This document shows, piece after piece, positions 43,361-52,877 of a stretch of 64,000 nucleotides of DNA. Below the pieces are notes generated by a model that worked only from the letters and a program-made list of their open reading frames with translations, did no database searches and was not told the DNA's origin. Each line of letters opens with the position of its first letter. Position 1 is the stretch's first letter. The position numbers and the translations under genes are program-made. The DNA is from Paenibacillus nasutitermitis. Its GTDB lineage: Bacteria > Bacillota > Bacilli > Paenibacillales > Paenibacillaceae. The stretch covers positions 1,852,171 to 1,916,170 of the forward strand of contig NZ_BMHP01000001.1 in the NCBI RefSeq assembly GCF_014641075.1, read 5' to 3'.

Positions 43361-45154
43361 ATGAACATCCGGTTAGGCATCCTCTCCCAGAAAATATCCA
43401 TACGAAACCAGATTATTTTCCTGGTTCTGATCATTTTGATCCTTCCCTTATTGTTTACCTTCTATTATTTGGATAAGCCCTTGGAGAAAGCGATTAAAGC
43501 GAAGATTGGATACTCTGCTCAGGAAGCGCTGAAATTGGCAGGCCGCAATATCGAATACGCCACGGAAGAAATGTTCGCAGCCGCCAACGAGATCGCGCAG
43601 AGCCCTCGCGTCATCCAATTGTTGCAGGATCCGGAAGCGCTTACTCCTTATGAGAAATATGAGCTGCAGATTAGTGAGCTGAACAAAGTGTCCAGATCCA
43701 ATCACACTTCTTTTGTTGCGGTGATGGATAATATCGGTCATATGACTACGTCAAGATACACAGAGCCTCAAGTCTATAACGAGATCATGCGAAGCGACTG
43801 GCTCGCCCATTTAAATACAACTCCGAATCAGTTGCTTTGGGTGTTCCGACAAACAAATTACACATTCGCAGACAAACGGCCTACGGTCTCCCTGGTGCGA
43901 TTGATCCAGGAACCACAGACGCACCGCAAGCTTGGCGTGCTGCTTTACAGCAAGTCGGAGGAGGATTTATACAGCTATATCACGGGGCTGGAAGGGAAGA
44001 TATATTTAGCTGATTCGTCCGGGACGATCATCTCAAGCGGAGACAAGAGCAAGCTTGGCGCTGCGCTGCCAACCCAATACGCGGTTATGGATCTTAAGGA
44101 GACCTCCCGGGGTCAAGCAACCGTTGGTAAGGGTGCAGAGAAGAAACTCGTGAATTATTACGGCATCAGCCAGACGGGCTGGACAATCGTCCAGATCATT
44201 CCGTACGACACGGTGTTCAAAGAGATTTTCGATATTCGGAAGGCGAACCTCACGGTCTCGGGCATGATCCTCGCGTTGTTTGTCCTGCTCACTATTGCGA
44301 TCGCGAACAATATCTCAAGACCGCTGGTCGTGATGGTCAAGAAGATGACGGGGATGGAAAACAATCAATTCAACAGCCCCATTACAGTGAATGGGCCCAA
44401 AGAGATATCCGTGCTGCAGAAGACATATAACCAAATGCTAGGGCAATTGAAAGATCTGCTGCACCGCGTCAAAGACGAATACAAACAGAAGGAAGAGATG
44501 CGCTTTCGCGCGCTGCAAGCCCAGATCAATCCGCATTTTATTCTCAATACGCTGAATAATATCAAGTGGACCGCCTATGTGAGAGGCGAGCGGGAAGTCG
44601 GTCAAATGCTCTCCAGTCTGGCGGGCTTGCTGGAAGGAAGCATCGTGCGGGGAAGCAGCATGAATACGCTGGGAGAAGAAGTTGACTACCTTCGGAACTA
44701 TATCGTTTTGATGAAGCTGAAGTTCAATGAGAAGCTGGACATCGTCTTCAACGTGCCGGAGGACCTTCTTCAAGCAGAGACGATAAAGTTCATGCTGCAG
44801 CCGGTCGTCGAGAATAGCATAGAGCATGGCTTGGAACGATTGCCCGGAAAAGGAGTCATCGAAGTGAAAGCGCATCAGGAAGGGGGGATCCTGCTCCTGA
44901 CAATAAGCGATAACGGCATAGGGATCGGCATGGAGCGGTTAAAGGAACTTCAAACATGGCTTGATGCAGATGAGCTGGTAGAAGAGAACGATGAGGCAAA
45001 ACGGATCGGGCTGCGCAACGTTCATGAACGGCTCAGGCTTCAATACGGAGAAGGGTTCGGCCTTGCGATCGACAGCAGGCCGGGCGAAGGCGCAACGGTA
45101 ACGTTCCGGTTACCGTTCCTGCGAAAAAAGGAGGGACAAAAGCATGCCGATTAA
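43361..45154 (+). CDS. YesM-type sensor histidine kinase
   Basis: 597 residues from the ATG at 43361, eight bases after AGGAG. TM1 (about 16-36), an extracytoplasmic Cache-like sensor (about 40-290), TM2 (about 298-318), a HAMP region, then NPHFILNTLNNIKWTA with phospho-acceptor H392, an N-box VENSIEHGL and a G-box ISDNGIGIGM. It should detect an outside ligand, probably the amino sugar handled by the following operon, and phosphorylate the coupled regulator. The two genes overlap by 11 bases. Confidence 0.9.
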   Translation: MNIRLGILSQKISIRNQIIFLVLIILILPLLFTFYYLDKPLEKAIKAKIGYSAQEALKLAGRNIEYATEEMFAAANEIAQSPRVIQLLQDPEALTPYEKYELQISELNKVSRSNHTSFVAVMDNIGHMTTSRYTEPQVYNEIMRSDWLAHLNTTPNQLLWVFRQTNYTFADKRPTVSLVRLIQEPQTHRKLGVLLYSKSEEDLYSYITGLEGKIYLADSSGTIISSGDKSKLGAALPTQYAVMDLKETSRGQATVGKGAEKKLVNYYGISQTGWTIVQIIPYDTVFKEIFDIRKANLTVSGMILALFVLLTIAIANNISRPLVVMVKKMTGMENNQFNSPITVNGPKEISVLQKTYNQMLGQLKDLLHRVKDEYKQKEEMRFRALQAQINPHFILNTLNNIKWTAYVRGEREVGQMLSSLAGLLEGSIVRGSSMNTLGEEVDYLRNYIVLMKLKFNEKLDIVFNVPEDLLQAETIKFMLQPVVENSIEHGLERLPGKGVIEVKAHQEGGILLLTISDNGIGIGMERLKELQTWLDADELVEENDEAKRIGLRNVHERLRLQYGEGFGLAIDSRPGEGATVTFRLPFLRKKEGQKHAD

Positions 45155-46772
45155 AGTCATGCTGGTTGATGACGAGATTATTGTGCGAATCGGCATGAAA
45201 TCCGCCATCGATTGGGAAGGAAACGGATTCCGGTACGCGGGGGAAGCTGGAGACGGAGTGGAAGCGCTCGCTTTGCTCGATCGAATTAACCCAGATATTC
45301 TGTTAACGGATATTAAGATGCCAAATATGAACGGGATCGAATTGATCAAAGAGGTTAAGCGAAAGCGACCGGAAATCCGGATCATCGTGCTCAGCAGCCA
45401 TGATGAATTTGATTACGTCCGAAGCGCGATGAAACTGGGCGCTGACGATTATATTCTGAAAGCTTCGGTCGATCCGGACAAATTGATTCATTTACTGCGC
45501 GAAACGGCTAGTCGGATCGAACCGGCCAGCGAGTCGGCTTCGGCCAATCCAAAAGAGGACGGGCACACCTCGTCCCCGCGTGAAACACTGGAAGATCTCC
45601 TGTGCCGCTGCATGGAGGGTGAAATCCGATTGGAGGACATGAACCGTCAGGCGCTGTTGGAAAGCTTCTCCCGGCACCGGGCTTATATTGCGCTTGCGAG
45701 AGTGACCGAAGATGAGACGACGCAAACAGCTTTCGTTCCACCGGCAGCGGCCGCGACGTTGGGTCATGTACTCGAGTTGAATGCGCAGAAGTGGGTCCGA
45801 ACGACGCTAGCGAGATCCTCGGAGCGTGAAGTTGTTCTCGTTTTGTGGCTGAAGGACGAGATTTCGGCAGAACGGTTAAGGGAAATCGGGAAAGACTTGG
45901 CGAGCGCGGCCGGACGCTTCACCGGAATAGCGGTCGATATCGGGTTCAGCGGCGGGTGCGAATCACCAGGCAAGCTGGCGGAAGGGTACAATGAAGCTGC
46001 ACAGGCTCTCGAGACTAGTTTTTTTGGGACGGGGGAACACGTGTATATCCATGCTGAACAAGGATTAAACAACTCATCGCTTGGCGTATCACTGATTTCC
46101 CGGCAGGATGAGAAGGAGCTGGTGCTGGCCGTCGAGCAACTGGACGAAGAAGCCATCCGGCATAAGATCGATGGAATATTAGCGAATGTTAAAATCGCAA
46201 GGCCGCCAATCGCCCAAGCGATTCAAGCCTGCCTAGATCTGTTCTATACCTTGCAGACCGCTTTCCGGAAGCTTGGAATTCCTGAAGAACGGCAAGCCGA
46301 AGGCGAGCAGCCGGCTTACAGCGAGATCATCGGCTTCACAAGAATCCGCCTCGCAGAGCAATGGTTCGAGCATTACGTTGCGCAGAATGTGCATCGGGTC
46401 CGTTCAGCGTCGCGGGAGCGGGGACGGGAAGAAATCCTGGCGCTGGTCACCTACATGAAAGACCACTATTCCGAAAGGATGACGCTGAAGCAAGCCGCCG
46501 CGAGAACGATGATGAGTGAAGGGTATTTAAGCTTTCTGTTCAAAAAAGAGACCGGTACGGGTCTCATTGAATTCCTGAATGGTTTACGGATTGATAAAGC
46601 CGCGGAACTGCTGCGGAATACGCATTTGCCCAGCTACGCGATCGCAGAGAAAGTCGGATACGATAACTTTAATTACTTCGGCCGTATCTTTAAGAAGGTC
46701 AAAGGTATGAGCCCGAAACGTTACAGGGCGAATTTTATAATCGGATCGACAACCTCCATTCCTTCGGAATAG
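45144..46772 (+). CDS. YesN-type AraC response regulator
   Basis: 542 residues; ATG inside the kinase gene, with AAGGAGGGA upstream. Receiver domain with VDDE (9-11), phospho-acceptor D56 in ILLTDIKMPNMNGIEL and K in DDYILKAS. A long middle domain of about 300 residues follows, then a C-terminal AraC HTH pair ending IAEKVGYDNFNYFGRIFKK. It is the likely activator of the importer/NanE/ROK genes, whose own promoter lacks a good -35. Confidence 0.9.
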   Translation: MPIKVMLVDDEIIVRIGMKSAIDWEGNGFRYAGEAGDGVEALALLDRINPDILLTDIKMPNMNGIELIKEVKRKRPEIRIIVLSSHDEFDYVRSAMKLGADDYILKASVDPDKLIHLLRETASRIEPASESASANPKEDGHTSSPRETLEDLLCRCMEGEIRLEDMNRQALLESFSRHRAYIALARVTEDETTQTAFVPPAAAATLGHVLELNAQKWVRTTLARSSEREVVLVLWLKDEISAERLREIGKDLASAAGRFTGIAVDIGFSGGCESPGKLAEGYNEAAQALETSFFGTGEHVYIHAEQGLNNSSLGVSLISRQDEKELVLAVEQLDEEAIRHKIDGILANVKIARPPIAQAIQACLDLFYTLQTAFRKLGIPEERQAEGEQPAYSEIIGFTRIRLAEQWFEHYVAQNVHRVRSASRERGREEILALVTYMKDHYSERMTLKQAAARTMMSEGYLSFLFKKETGTGLIEFLNGLRIDKAAELLRNTHLPSYAIAEKVGYDNFNYFGRIFKKVKGMSPKRYRANFIIGSTTSIPSE

Positions 46773-46784
46773 GAGGTTTCTTCT
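46751..46784 (+). terminator. Terminator overlapping the regulator's stop codon
   Basis: AACCTCCATTCC pairs with GGAAT-A-GGAGGTT (one bulged A), followed by TCTTCTTG. It separates the two-component genes from the metabolic operon. Confidence 0.6.
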
Positions 46785-46912
46785 TGTCCATCTTAAAAAC
46801 GTGAACAATCCTATATAAAATGTGAATCCATTCATCATGGAAGCGCGGAATTGTGAACATTATTCTTGATCTCGTTCCTATTTTCCTCTCTTGCAGATTT
46901 CTATACTGATCA

Positions 46913-46927
46913 TGTAAGCGTTACAAT
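46913..46927 (+). promoter_or_regulatory. LacI/cre-like operator overlapping a -10 box
   Basis: TGTAAGCGTTACA is a perfect palindrome centred on C and overlaps TACAAT (46922-46927), a plausible -10 without a good -35 in range. This fits an activator-dependent promoter with catabolite or LacI-type repression. It is one base shorter than the standard cre consensus. Confidence 0.4.
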
Positions 46928-46965
46928 AATACGAGTTTTTAATGAAGAGAGCGAGGCAGACATCA

Positions 46966-47976
46966 GTGCGGAAAATGAAAGTAGCGGTCATTGGGTTAGG
47001 CGTAATGGGGCAGACCCATGCGCGGATTTACACGGAGCACGCCGGAGTGGAACTGGCGGCGGTATACGACATTTACCAACCGCATGCCCGGCAGATGGCG
47101 GAGAAGTACCGCACGAAAGCGGCCGGCAGTCTTGAAGAGCTGTTTGGCATGGAGGAGCTGGACGCAGTCAGCATCTGTACGTCGGATGATCAGCACTACG
47201 AGCTTGCTATGCTTGCTTGCAAGCACGGCAAGCATGTACTCATGGAGAAGCCGCTCGCGACGGACTTGAAGGAAGCGAAAGCGATCGTCGAACAAGCGAA
47301 GGCTTCCGGAATCAAAATGATGGTCGGGCATACGCTGCGCTGGGATCCGAGATACTATCATGCGCGGCAAACCGTCGCTTCCGGGCAGCTCGGCAGCCCG
47401 CTTCATCTGTACGCGAGACGAAACAATTCGTACCAGAACGGGCTTAGGCTGAAAGGCAGGACATCCGTTCTCATGTTCCTCGGCGTTCACGATATCGACG
47501 CGATCGAATGGGTGACCGGGGATCGCATTGTCGAAGTGTACACGGTAGAGGTGCGCAACCGCTTGAATGAATTCAACGTTGGCGATGCGGCGGTGACGAC
47601 ATTCAAGCTCGCTTCCGGCGCGGTTGGGAGCTACGAGACGAGCTGGGTCATGCCGGACCAATACTATGAGCTGGACGCGAAGCTGGATATTGTCGGGACG
47701 GAAGGGGCCGTCAACATCAATATCGTCAATCAGAACATCCAGCGTCACACAGAAGGCCGGTTCACTTATCCCGATACGATGTATGGCATGGAAATGTATG
47801 GCCGCTTAACGGGAATCATGAAAGAAGAGCTGACCTCTTTTATACTTGCGGTAACCGAAGATGCACCGCTTCCGATCATGGTCGAAGAAGCATACCGCGC
47901 CGTACAGATCGCCACATGCATGGAGCAATCTCTGCAGACCGGCTTGCCGGTCATCGTACCATCATCCATCGATTAA
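46966..47976 (+). CDS. Gfo/Idh/MocA-family oxidoreductase
   Basis: 336 residues from the GTG at 46966, nine bases after GAGG; the ATG at 46942 lacks a ribosome site. Rossmann motif VAVIGLGVMGQTHARIY, EKP motif LMEKPLATD, and FLGVHDIDAIEWV with the HDID segment typical of the family's catalytic His-Asp. It opens the NanE/ROK operon. Its role could be to oxidise a 2-keto or 3-keto amino sugar before epimerisation, but the substrate is not deducible. It is 23 bases from the binding protein. Confidence 0.87.
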   Translation: MRKMKVAVIGLGVMGQTHARIYTEHAGVELAAVYDIYQPHARQMAEKYRTKAAGSLEELFGMEELDAVSICTSDDQHYELAMLACKHGKHVLMEKPLATDLKEAKAIVEQAKASGIKMMVGHTLRWDPRYYHARQTVASGQLGSPLHLYARRNNSYQNGLRLKGRTSVLMFLGVHDIDAIEWVTGDRIVEVYTVEVRNRLNEFNVGDAAVTTFKLASGAVGSYETSWVMPDQYYELDAKLDIVGTEGAVNINIVNQNIQRHTEGRFTYPDTMYGMEMYGRLTGIMKEELTSFILAVTEDAPLPIMVEEAYRAVQIATCMEQSLQTGLPVIVPSSID

Positions 47977-47998
47977 TCGAAAAGAGGGGGAGCAACAA

Positions 47999-49351
47999 AT
48001 GAACAAACAGTTAAAATGGGGTACGCTTGCGCTGCTGGCCACTTCTGTATTGATCTCAGGTTGCGGTAATAAAACGGATAATGCGGATGGGAGCAACACC
48101 GGGACCAACGGTTCGCCATCTGATGTGGCCATGCCTTATAAAGGGAAGGAAATCAGCGTACTGCTCGAAGGACACTCGACCAGCAATGCGATCCAGAAGA
48201 TGCTTCCCGAGTTCGAAAAGAAGACGGGCATTAAGGTCAATCTGGAGATCGTTCCTTACAGCGACTTGACGTCCAAGGCGCTGATCAACTTCTCGAGCAG
48301 TTCCGGGCGCTACGACATTGTCATGGATGATATCGTTCACGGCTACGGATATCAAAACGCCGGATATGTCGAACCTCTCGACTCGTTCGCCTCTAATGCG
48401 GCGATTAGCTCGGACTATGACCAAGCTGACTTTGTGCCCGAATATTTAAACGCCATGAAGATTGACGACAAGATGTACGGTTTGCCGGTATATGGAGAGA
48501 GCACATTCCTTATGTACCGTAAAGATTTGTTCGAGGAGTATGGCATTGAGGTTCCCAAGACGTTCGACGAGCTGATGGCAGCCGCCAAGACCGTTAAAGA
48601 GAAGTCAAACGGCGAGATCGCGGGCATTACGCTGCGCGGCGAACAAGGGATCCAGAACGTGTATGTGTGGGCGGCTTTCCTGTGGGGCTTCGGCGGCCAA
48701 TGGTTGAACGAACAAGGGCAGACGGACCTCGAAACTCCGGAAGCGGCCAAAGCGCTGGACTTCTATCAGGAAATTCTGAACAAATACGGTCCGACCGGCG
48801 TGGCGAACTTCGGCTGGCAGGAAAACCGCCTGTTGTTCCAGCAAGGCAAAGCGGCCATGACGATCGACGCAACCGTAAACGGCGCATACAACGAAGATCC
48901 CAAAGAGTCGTCAATCGTCGGCAAGGTCGGATACGCTCCCGTACCTACGCAGTCAAGCAATCCGAAAGGCGGCGCTTCATCGCTGGCGGTTCATGGTATG
49001 TACTTGTCCAAGGTTAGCGACAACAAGGAAGCAGCCTGGTTGTTCATGAGTTGGGCGACCTCGAAAGAGCAGCAAATCAAATCGATGTCCATCGATCCGA
49101 ATTCCGGCGTATCTTCCCTGGCCGCGATGAAGGATGACGCTTTCGTGACGAAATTCGGCGCCTTCAAGGATACGATGCTGGAAGCGATCGCAAACGGAAA
49201 CACGCAATATTTGCCGCAAATTCCGCAATCCAACGAAGTGATCAACAATACAGGTGTAGCCATCTCCAAGGCGTTGCTCAGCAACAAGACGGCTGCAGAT
49301 GTGCTGAAGGAAGCCAACAAATTAAACAACAAGCTGCTGTCCGCGAAATAA
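47999..49351 (+). CDS. CUT1 sugar ABC importer solute-binding lipoprotein
   Basis: 450 residues from the ATG at 47999 with GAGGGGGAG upstream; the frame runs further upstream but overlaps the previous gene. The signal peptide ends SVLISGC with C22 lipidated. The fold is the standard MalE-like family-1 binding protein (for example ISVLLEGHSTSNAIQKMLPE near the start and SFASNAAIS), shorter than the other binding proteins of the window. It is adjacent to two permeases and to amino-sugar enzymes, so an amino sugar or amino-sugar oligosaccharide is the expected ligand. Confidence 0.9.
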   Translation: MNKQLKWGTLALLATSVLISGCGNKTDNADGSNTGTNGSPSDVAMPYKGKEISVLLEGHSTSNAIQKMLPEFEKKTGIKVNLEIVPYSDLTSKALINFSSSSGRYDIVMDDIVHGYGYQNAGYVEPLDSFASNAAISSDYDQADFVPEYLNAMKIDDKMYGLPVYGESTFLMYRKDLFEEYGIEVPKTFDELMAAAKTVKEKSNGEIAGITLRGEQGIQNVYVWAAFLWGFGGQWLNEQGQTDLETPEAAKALDFYQEILNKYGPTGVANFGWQENRLLFQQGKAAMTIDATVNGAYNEDPKESSIVGKVGYAPVPTQSSNPKGGASSLAVHGMYLSKVSDNKEAAWLFMSWATSKEQQIKSMSIDPNSGVSSLAAMKDDAFVTKFGAFKDTMLEAIANGNTQYLPQIPQSNEVINNTGVAISKALLSNKTAADVLKEANKLNNKLLSAK

Positions 49352-49373
49352 TCGGCCTGCGGCTGGGAAACAG

Positions 49374-49424
49374 GCCAAGCATCTCCGTCATGCTCAGCAG
49401 AATCAAACATGACGGTCGCTTGGC
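49374..49424 (+). terminator. Intergenic hairpin between binding protein and permease
   Basis: GCCAAGC and CCGTCATG pair with CATGACGG and GCTTGGC (internal ATCT/TC mismatch). No U run follows; it is probably an mRNA stabiliser or partial terminator giving excess binding protein. Confidence 0.55.
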
Positions 49425-49444
49425 TCCTTAAAGGAGGGGAACGG

Positions 49445-50314
49445 ATGATTCGGCAGTTTAAAACCCGGCCCCGTGCCTGGATCATGCCCACGATGCTCAT
49501 TCTGGGCATCATGTCAGTAGTGGTTATGGGGTATTCGATTTATTTGGCTTTGCATGACATTAATTTGGTGAAATCGGCGAAGTCGTTCGTCGGCGCGGAT
49601 AACTTTGTCGCCCTGCTGCAAGATTCGCGGGCCTGGAGCTCTCTGTGGCGGACTATCGTCTTCTCCATATCGGCAACAGGTATCGAGCTGCTGCTGGGCC
49701 TTGGTTTGGCGCTTTATTTGAACCGTCCGTTCATTGGGCGCAAGCTCGTGCGGACGCTGCTGTTGATCCCGATGATCATGACGCCGGTTGTATCCGGCTT
49801 AATCTGGCGCGTGTTCTATGACCCGAATTCCGGGGTCATCAATTATTATTTGGGTCAACTGGGGCTGAGCAGCAAGATTAACTGGCTCGGCAGCACGGAA
49901 TTGGCGATGGTGTCCGTCATCGTTGCGGACGTCTGGCAGTGGACGCCGTTCGTGTTCCTGATCCTTGCGGCAGGTCTCGACGCGATGCCGAGCGAGCCGC
50001 TGGAGGCAGCCGAAGTCGACGGCGCTTCGACGTTCCAGCGCTTTAGCCATGTTGTGCTTCCTCTGCTTGCGCCTTCCTTGATCATCGCGTTCCTGCTGCG
50101 GATCATCGACAGTGTCAAGACGTTTGACATCATCTATGTCATGACGCGCGGAGGCCCGTCGCTCGCGACGGAAACGACAAATATGTATGCATACATCCAG
50201 GGCTTCAACAATTTCAACATCAGTTATGCCACGGTGATTAACTTGACGATTACCGTCATCATTACATTTATTTTCACGACGGTATATACCCGGCTGACGA
50301 AAGCTAAAAGGTGA
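49445..50314 (+). CDS. CUT1 sugar ABC importer permease, MalF type
   Basis: 289 residues from the ATG at 49445, six bases after AAAGGAGGGG. Six membrane helices; the EAA loop reads PLEAAEVDGASTFQRFSHVVLP, which fits the ATPase-docking consensus well. It is coupled to the next gene (GTGA overlap around 50311). No ATPase is encoded here. Confidence 0.9.
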   Translation: MIRQFKTRPRAWIMPTMLILGIMSVVVMGYSIYLALHDINLVKSAKSFVGADNFVALLQDSRAWSSLWRTIVFSISATGIELLLGLGLALYLNRPFIGRKLVRTLLLIPMIMTPVVSGLIWRVFYDPNSGVINYYLGQLGLSSKINWLGSTELAMVSVIVADVWQWTPFVFLILAAGLDAMPSEPLEAAEVDGASTFQRFSHVVLPLLAPSLIIAFLLRIIDSVKTFDIIYVMTRGGPSLATETTNMYAYIQGFNNFNISYATVINLTITVIITFIFTTVYTRLTKAKR

Positions 50315-50325
50315 GGGGGAGAACG

Positions 50326-51141
50326 ATGCGCATCACGAAATCTACGTTGTTTTACGCGGGCGTCGGCTGCATATTGATATTCTTCATGGTCCCGCTCGTT
50401 TGGCTGATCTCCACCTCGTTCAAGAATAGCCGGGACGCTTTCGCGATTCCCCCGAAATGGTTTTTCGAACCTACATTGGATAATTACGGTAACGTGTTCG
50501 ACAGATCGGACTTTTTCCTGGCGTTTGGCAACAGTGTATTCATCTCGCTTGTCTCGACCGTGCTGTGCCTTTGTATCGCTACAGTCACTTCTTATGCACT
50601 CGCTTATTTTCGTTTTCCAAACAAATCCAAAATCATGACATTCATATTGAGCTCCAGAGTCGCCCCGCCGATTCTTATGCTGCTTCCGGTCTACTTCATC
50701 TCCGTGCAAATCGGCATCTCCGATTCATATATGCTGCTCATTTTCATGTATATGCTGATGAACCTGCCATTCGCTGTCCTGATGCTGGTGACGTACTTCG
50801 AGGATATTCCCGGTGAAATTCGCGAAGCGGCCTTCGTTGACGGCTGTTCGGAGACCCGGACATTTTTCCGTATCATCCTTCCTTTGGCCAGAGGCGGTTT
50901 GGCGGCAACATTTATTCTCTCCATGGTACTGGCCTGGAACGAGTTTCTGATCGGGCTTGTCATGACGGGGAAAGGGACGCAGACGCTCCCTGTGCTCGTG
51001 ACTTCATTTATGACCTTCCAAGGTACGGAATGGGGACCGTTATCTGCCGCAGGCACATTTATTATGGTTCCGATGCTCATCTTTGGGATCTTCGTGCAGA
51101 AGCATTTGGTCAAAGGAATGACGATGGGAGCGGTTAAATAA
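50326..51141 (+). CDS. CUT1 sugar ABC importer permease, MalG type
   Basis: 271 residues from the ATG at 50326 with GAGGGGGAG upstream; a GTG at 50311 overlapping the previous stop is the alternative. Six membrane helices; the EAA loop is IREAAFVDGCSETRTFFRIILP and the end is FVQKHLVKGMTMGAVK, as in MalG-like CUT1 permeases. It forms the channel with the upstream permease. Confidence 0.9.
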   Translation: MRITKSTLFYAGVGCILIFFMVPLVWLISTSFKNSRDAFAIPPKWFFEPTLDNYGNVFDRSDFFLAFGNSVFISLVSTVLCLCIATVTSYALAYFRFPNKSKIMTFILSSRVAPPILMLLPVYFISVQIGISDSYMLLIFMYMLMNLPFAVLMLVTYFEDIPGEIREAAFVDGCSETRTFFRIILPLARGGLAATFILSMVLAWNEFLIGLVMTGKGTQTLPVLVTSFMTFQGTEWGPLSAAGTFIMVPMLIFGIFVQKHLVKGMTMGAVK

Positions 51142-51161
51142 AGATCGGGAGGAAAGTGCAC

Positions 51162-51848
51162 ATGGCTAATTTATCACCTATTTTCCGGCGCAGAGGGTTG
51201 ATTGTATCCGCGCAAGCGCTCGAGGACGAACCGCTTCACGGCGGGGATACGATGGCCAAGATGGCCCAGGCCGCAAAGGCGGCCGGGGCCATCGGAATTC
51301 GTACGAACGGAGTCTATGATATCCGGGCGATCAAGGCTGCTGTGGACTTGCCCGTGATCGGCTTGATCAAACGGGTAATCCCGGGCTCGGACATCTTCAT
51401 TACGCCAACGGCGGAAGAAGTATCGGCAATTCTGGACGCAGGCGCGGAGATCGTGGCCATGGATGTAACAAACCGCGAAGGGCGGCTGGATGCCGTCGCC
51501 GAGTTGTTTGCACTCGTCCATGAACAAGGCGCGGCGGTCATGGCCGATGTGTCCACCTACGAGGAAGGCGCTGCCGCCGCCAAGCTGGGTGCGGACTTTG
51601 TCGGGACGACGCTGTCGGGGTATACGTCCTACAGCGAGCAGCTGGAAGGACCGGATCTGAATCTGCTTCGCCGCTTGAGCGGGGAACTGAACATTCCTGT
51701 CATCGCTGAAGGCCGAATCTGGACACCGGAAGATGCGGTAGCCGCCCTGGATGCCGGAGCCGACTACGTGGTCGTCGGCAGTGCTATTACCCGGCCGCAG
51801 CTCATTACAGCCCGGTATGTCAAAGCGATTCGGCAGAAGCTCGGATAG
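51162..51848 (+). CDS. nanE: N-acylglucosamine-6-phosphate (ManNAc-6-P) 2-epimerase
   Basis: 228 residues from the ATG at 51162, nine bases after GGGAGG. The protein is a full-length NanE-type TIM barrel: GLIVSAQALEDEPLH near the start, ADVSTYEEG, ADFVGTTLSGYT and IPVIAEGRIWTPEDA are the family's active-site and phosphate-binding stretches. It converts ManNAc-6-phosphate to GlcNAc-6-phosphate in the cytosol. Next to a ROK kinase and an importer, it gives a route ManNAc -> ManNAc-6-P -> GlcNAc-6-P. No NanA lyase is visible in the window. Confidence 0.9.
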   Translation: MANLSPIFRRRGLIVSAQALEDEPLHGGDTMAKMAQAAKAAGAIGIRTNGVYDIRAIKAAVDLPVIGLIKRVIPGSDIFITPTAEEVSAILDAGAEIVAMDVTNREGRLDAVAELFALVHEQGAAVMADVSTYEEGAAAAKLGADFVGTTLSGYTSYSEQLEGPDLNLLRRLSGELNIPVIAEGRIWTPEDAVAALDAGADYVVVGSAITRPQLITARYVKAIRQKLG

Positions 51849-51861
51849 GGGGAAGAGCAAG

Positions 51862-52830
51862 ATGGGCATTTATTCTCACGACCCGGCATCCTTATATGCG
51901 ATCGGTGTGGATATAGGGGGGACGAAGATCAATGCCGGCATCATCAGCCATGATGGCAAGACGCTTTATTCCGAAAGCCTTCCAACGCGGGCGGGCGAGA
52001 GTCCGGTCGTGGAACGGATTGCCATTGCGGTGTCCCGCCTACTGGCTTGGGCGTATGGGAACGACCCGCGGATCGCTCTTAGGGGAATAGGCATCGGGAC
52101 TGCAGGGCAGGTCGACTGGCAGACAGGGACGATCCGGCACGCATCCGAATTGCTGCCGGGGTATACCGGCACGCCATTGAAGGCGTTTATGGAGCAAAGA
52201 TTTGGCATGCCCGTCCATGTCGATAACGACGTCAATGTCCTGGCCTTGGCCGAGTTGTATGCCGGCGCGGGCAAGGATATCAGGCAGATGATCTGTCTGG
52301 CACTTGGAACGGGAATCGGCGGTGTCATCGTTGACGACGGTAAAATTATGCACGGCAAATGGGGAGGTGCCGGTGAAATCGGTCATATGAGCATCGATTT
52401 TCGCGGGCTTCCCTGCATTTGCGGCAGCAGAGGCTGCCTTGAGGCCTATGCGTCCGGAACCTCAATCGCAAAGCGGATGAATGAACGGCTGGCCGAAAGG
52501 GGCACGCAAGCTTCGGATGGACCGCGCAATACGCGAGGGATCATCGCAAGCTGGCTTTCGGGGGATCCCGACGCGACCGCAATCATGGACGACGCGTTCG
52601 AAGCGCTTGGAGCAGCAATCGCAAGCCTGCTTCACATCTGCAATCCGGAGCTGATTATTATCGGCGGAGGACTCGCGGATGTCGGCGAACCGCTGCTGCG
52701 GCGAATCGAGGAAGAAACGCACAAGCGGGCGATGTCTTCCTTTCAGTCCGGCGTCCGGATTCTGCCGTCCAGCCATGGAAGCTTGGGCGGCATGATTGGG
52801 GCTGCAATGCAGTTGTGGGAATATGAATAA
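51862..52830 (+). CDS. nanK: ROK-family sugar kinase, probably N-acetylmannosamine kinase (NanK)
   Basis: 322 residues from the ATG at 51862 with GGGGGAAGAG upstream. The phosphate-binding start is AIGVDIGGTKINAG; the middle has VHVDNDVNVLALAE and GTGIGGVIVDDGK; the zinc motif GHMSIDF ... CICGSRGCLEAYASG matches ROK kinases, although its first Cys context differs slightly from CxCGxxGC. It should phosphorylate ManNAc (or a related hexose) for NanE. The functional name rests on the NanE neighbour; glucokinase-like activity is the alternative. Confidence 0.82.
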   Translation: MGIYSHDPASLYAIGVDIGGTKINAGIISHDGKTLYSESLPTRAGESPVVERIAIAVSRLLAWAYGNDPRIALRGIGIGTAGQVDWQTGTIRHASELLPGYTGTPLKAFMEQRFGMPVHVDNDVNVLALAELYAGAGKDIRQMICLALGTGIGGVIVDDGKIMHGKWGGAGEIGHMSIDFRGLPCICGSRGCLEAYASGTSIAKRMNERLAERGTQASDGPRNTRGIIASWLSGDPDATAIMDDAFEALGAAIASLLHICNPELIIIGGGLADVGEPLLRRIEEETHKRAMSSFQSGVRILPSSHGSLGGMIGAAMQLWEYE

Positions 52831-52877
52831 GACAATAGCCCAGGTTGGGCAATCCTATAACCAGCTTGCCAATAGAG

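Noticed and set aside
51174-51869. 231-codon minus-strand ORF opposite nanE
   Set aside because: Complete antisense shadow of a clear NanE gene; GC-rich codon pattern produces long shadow frames here.
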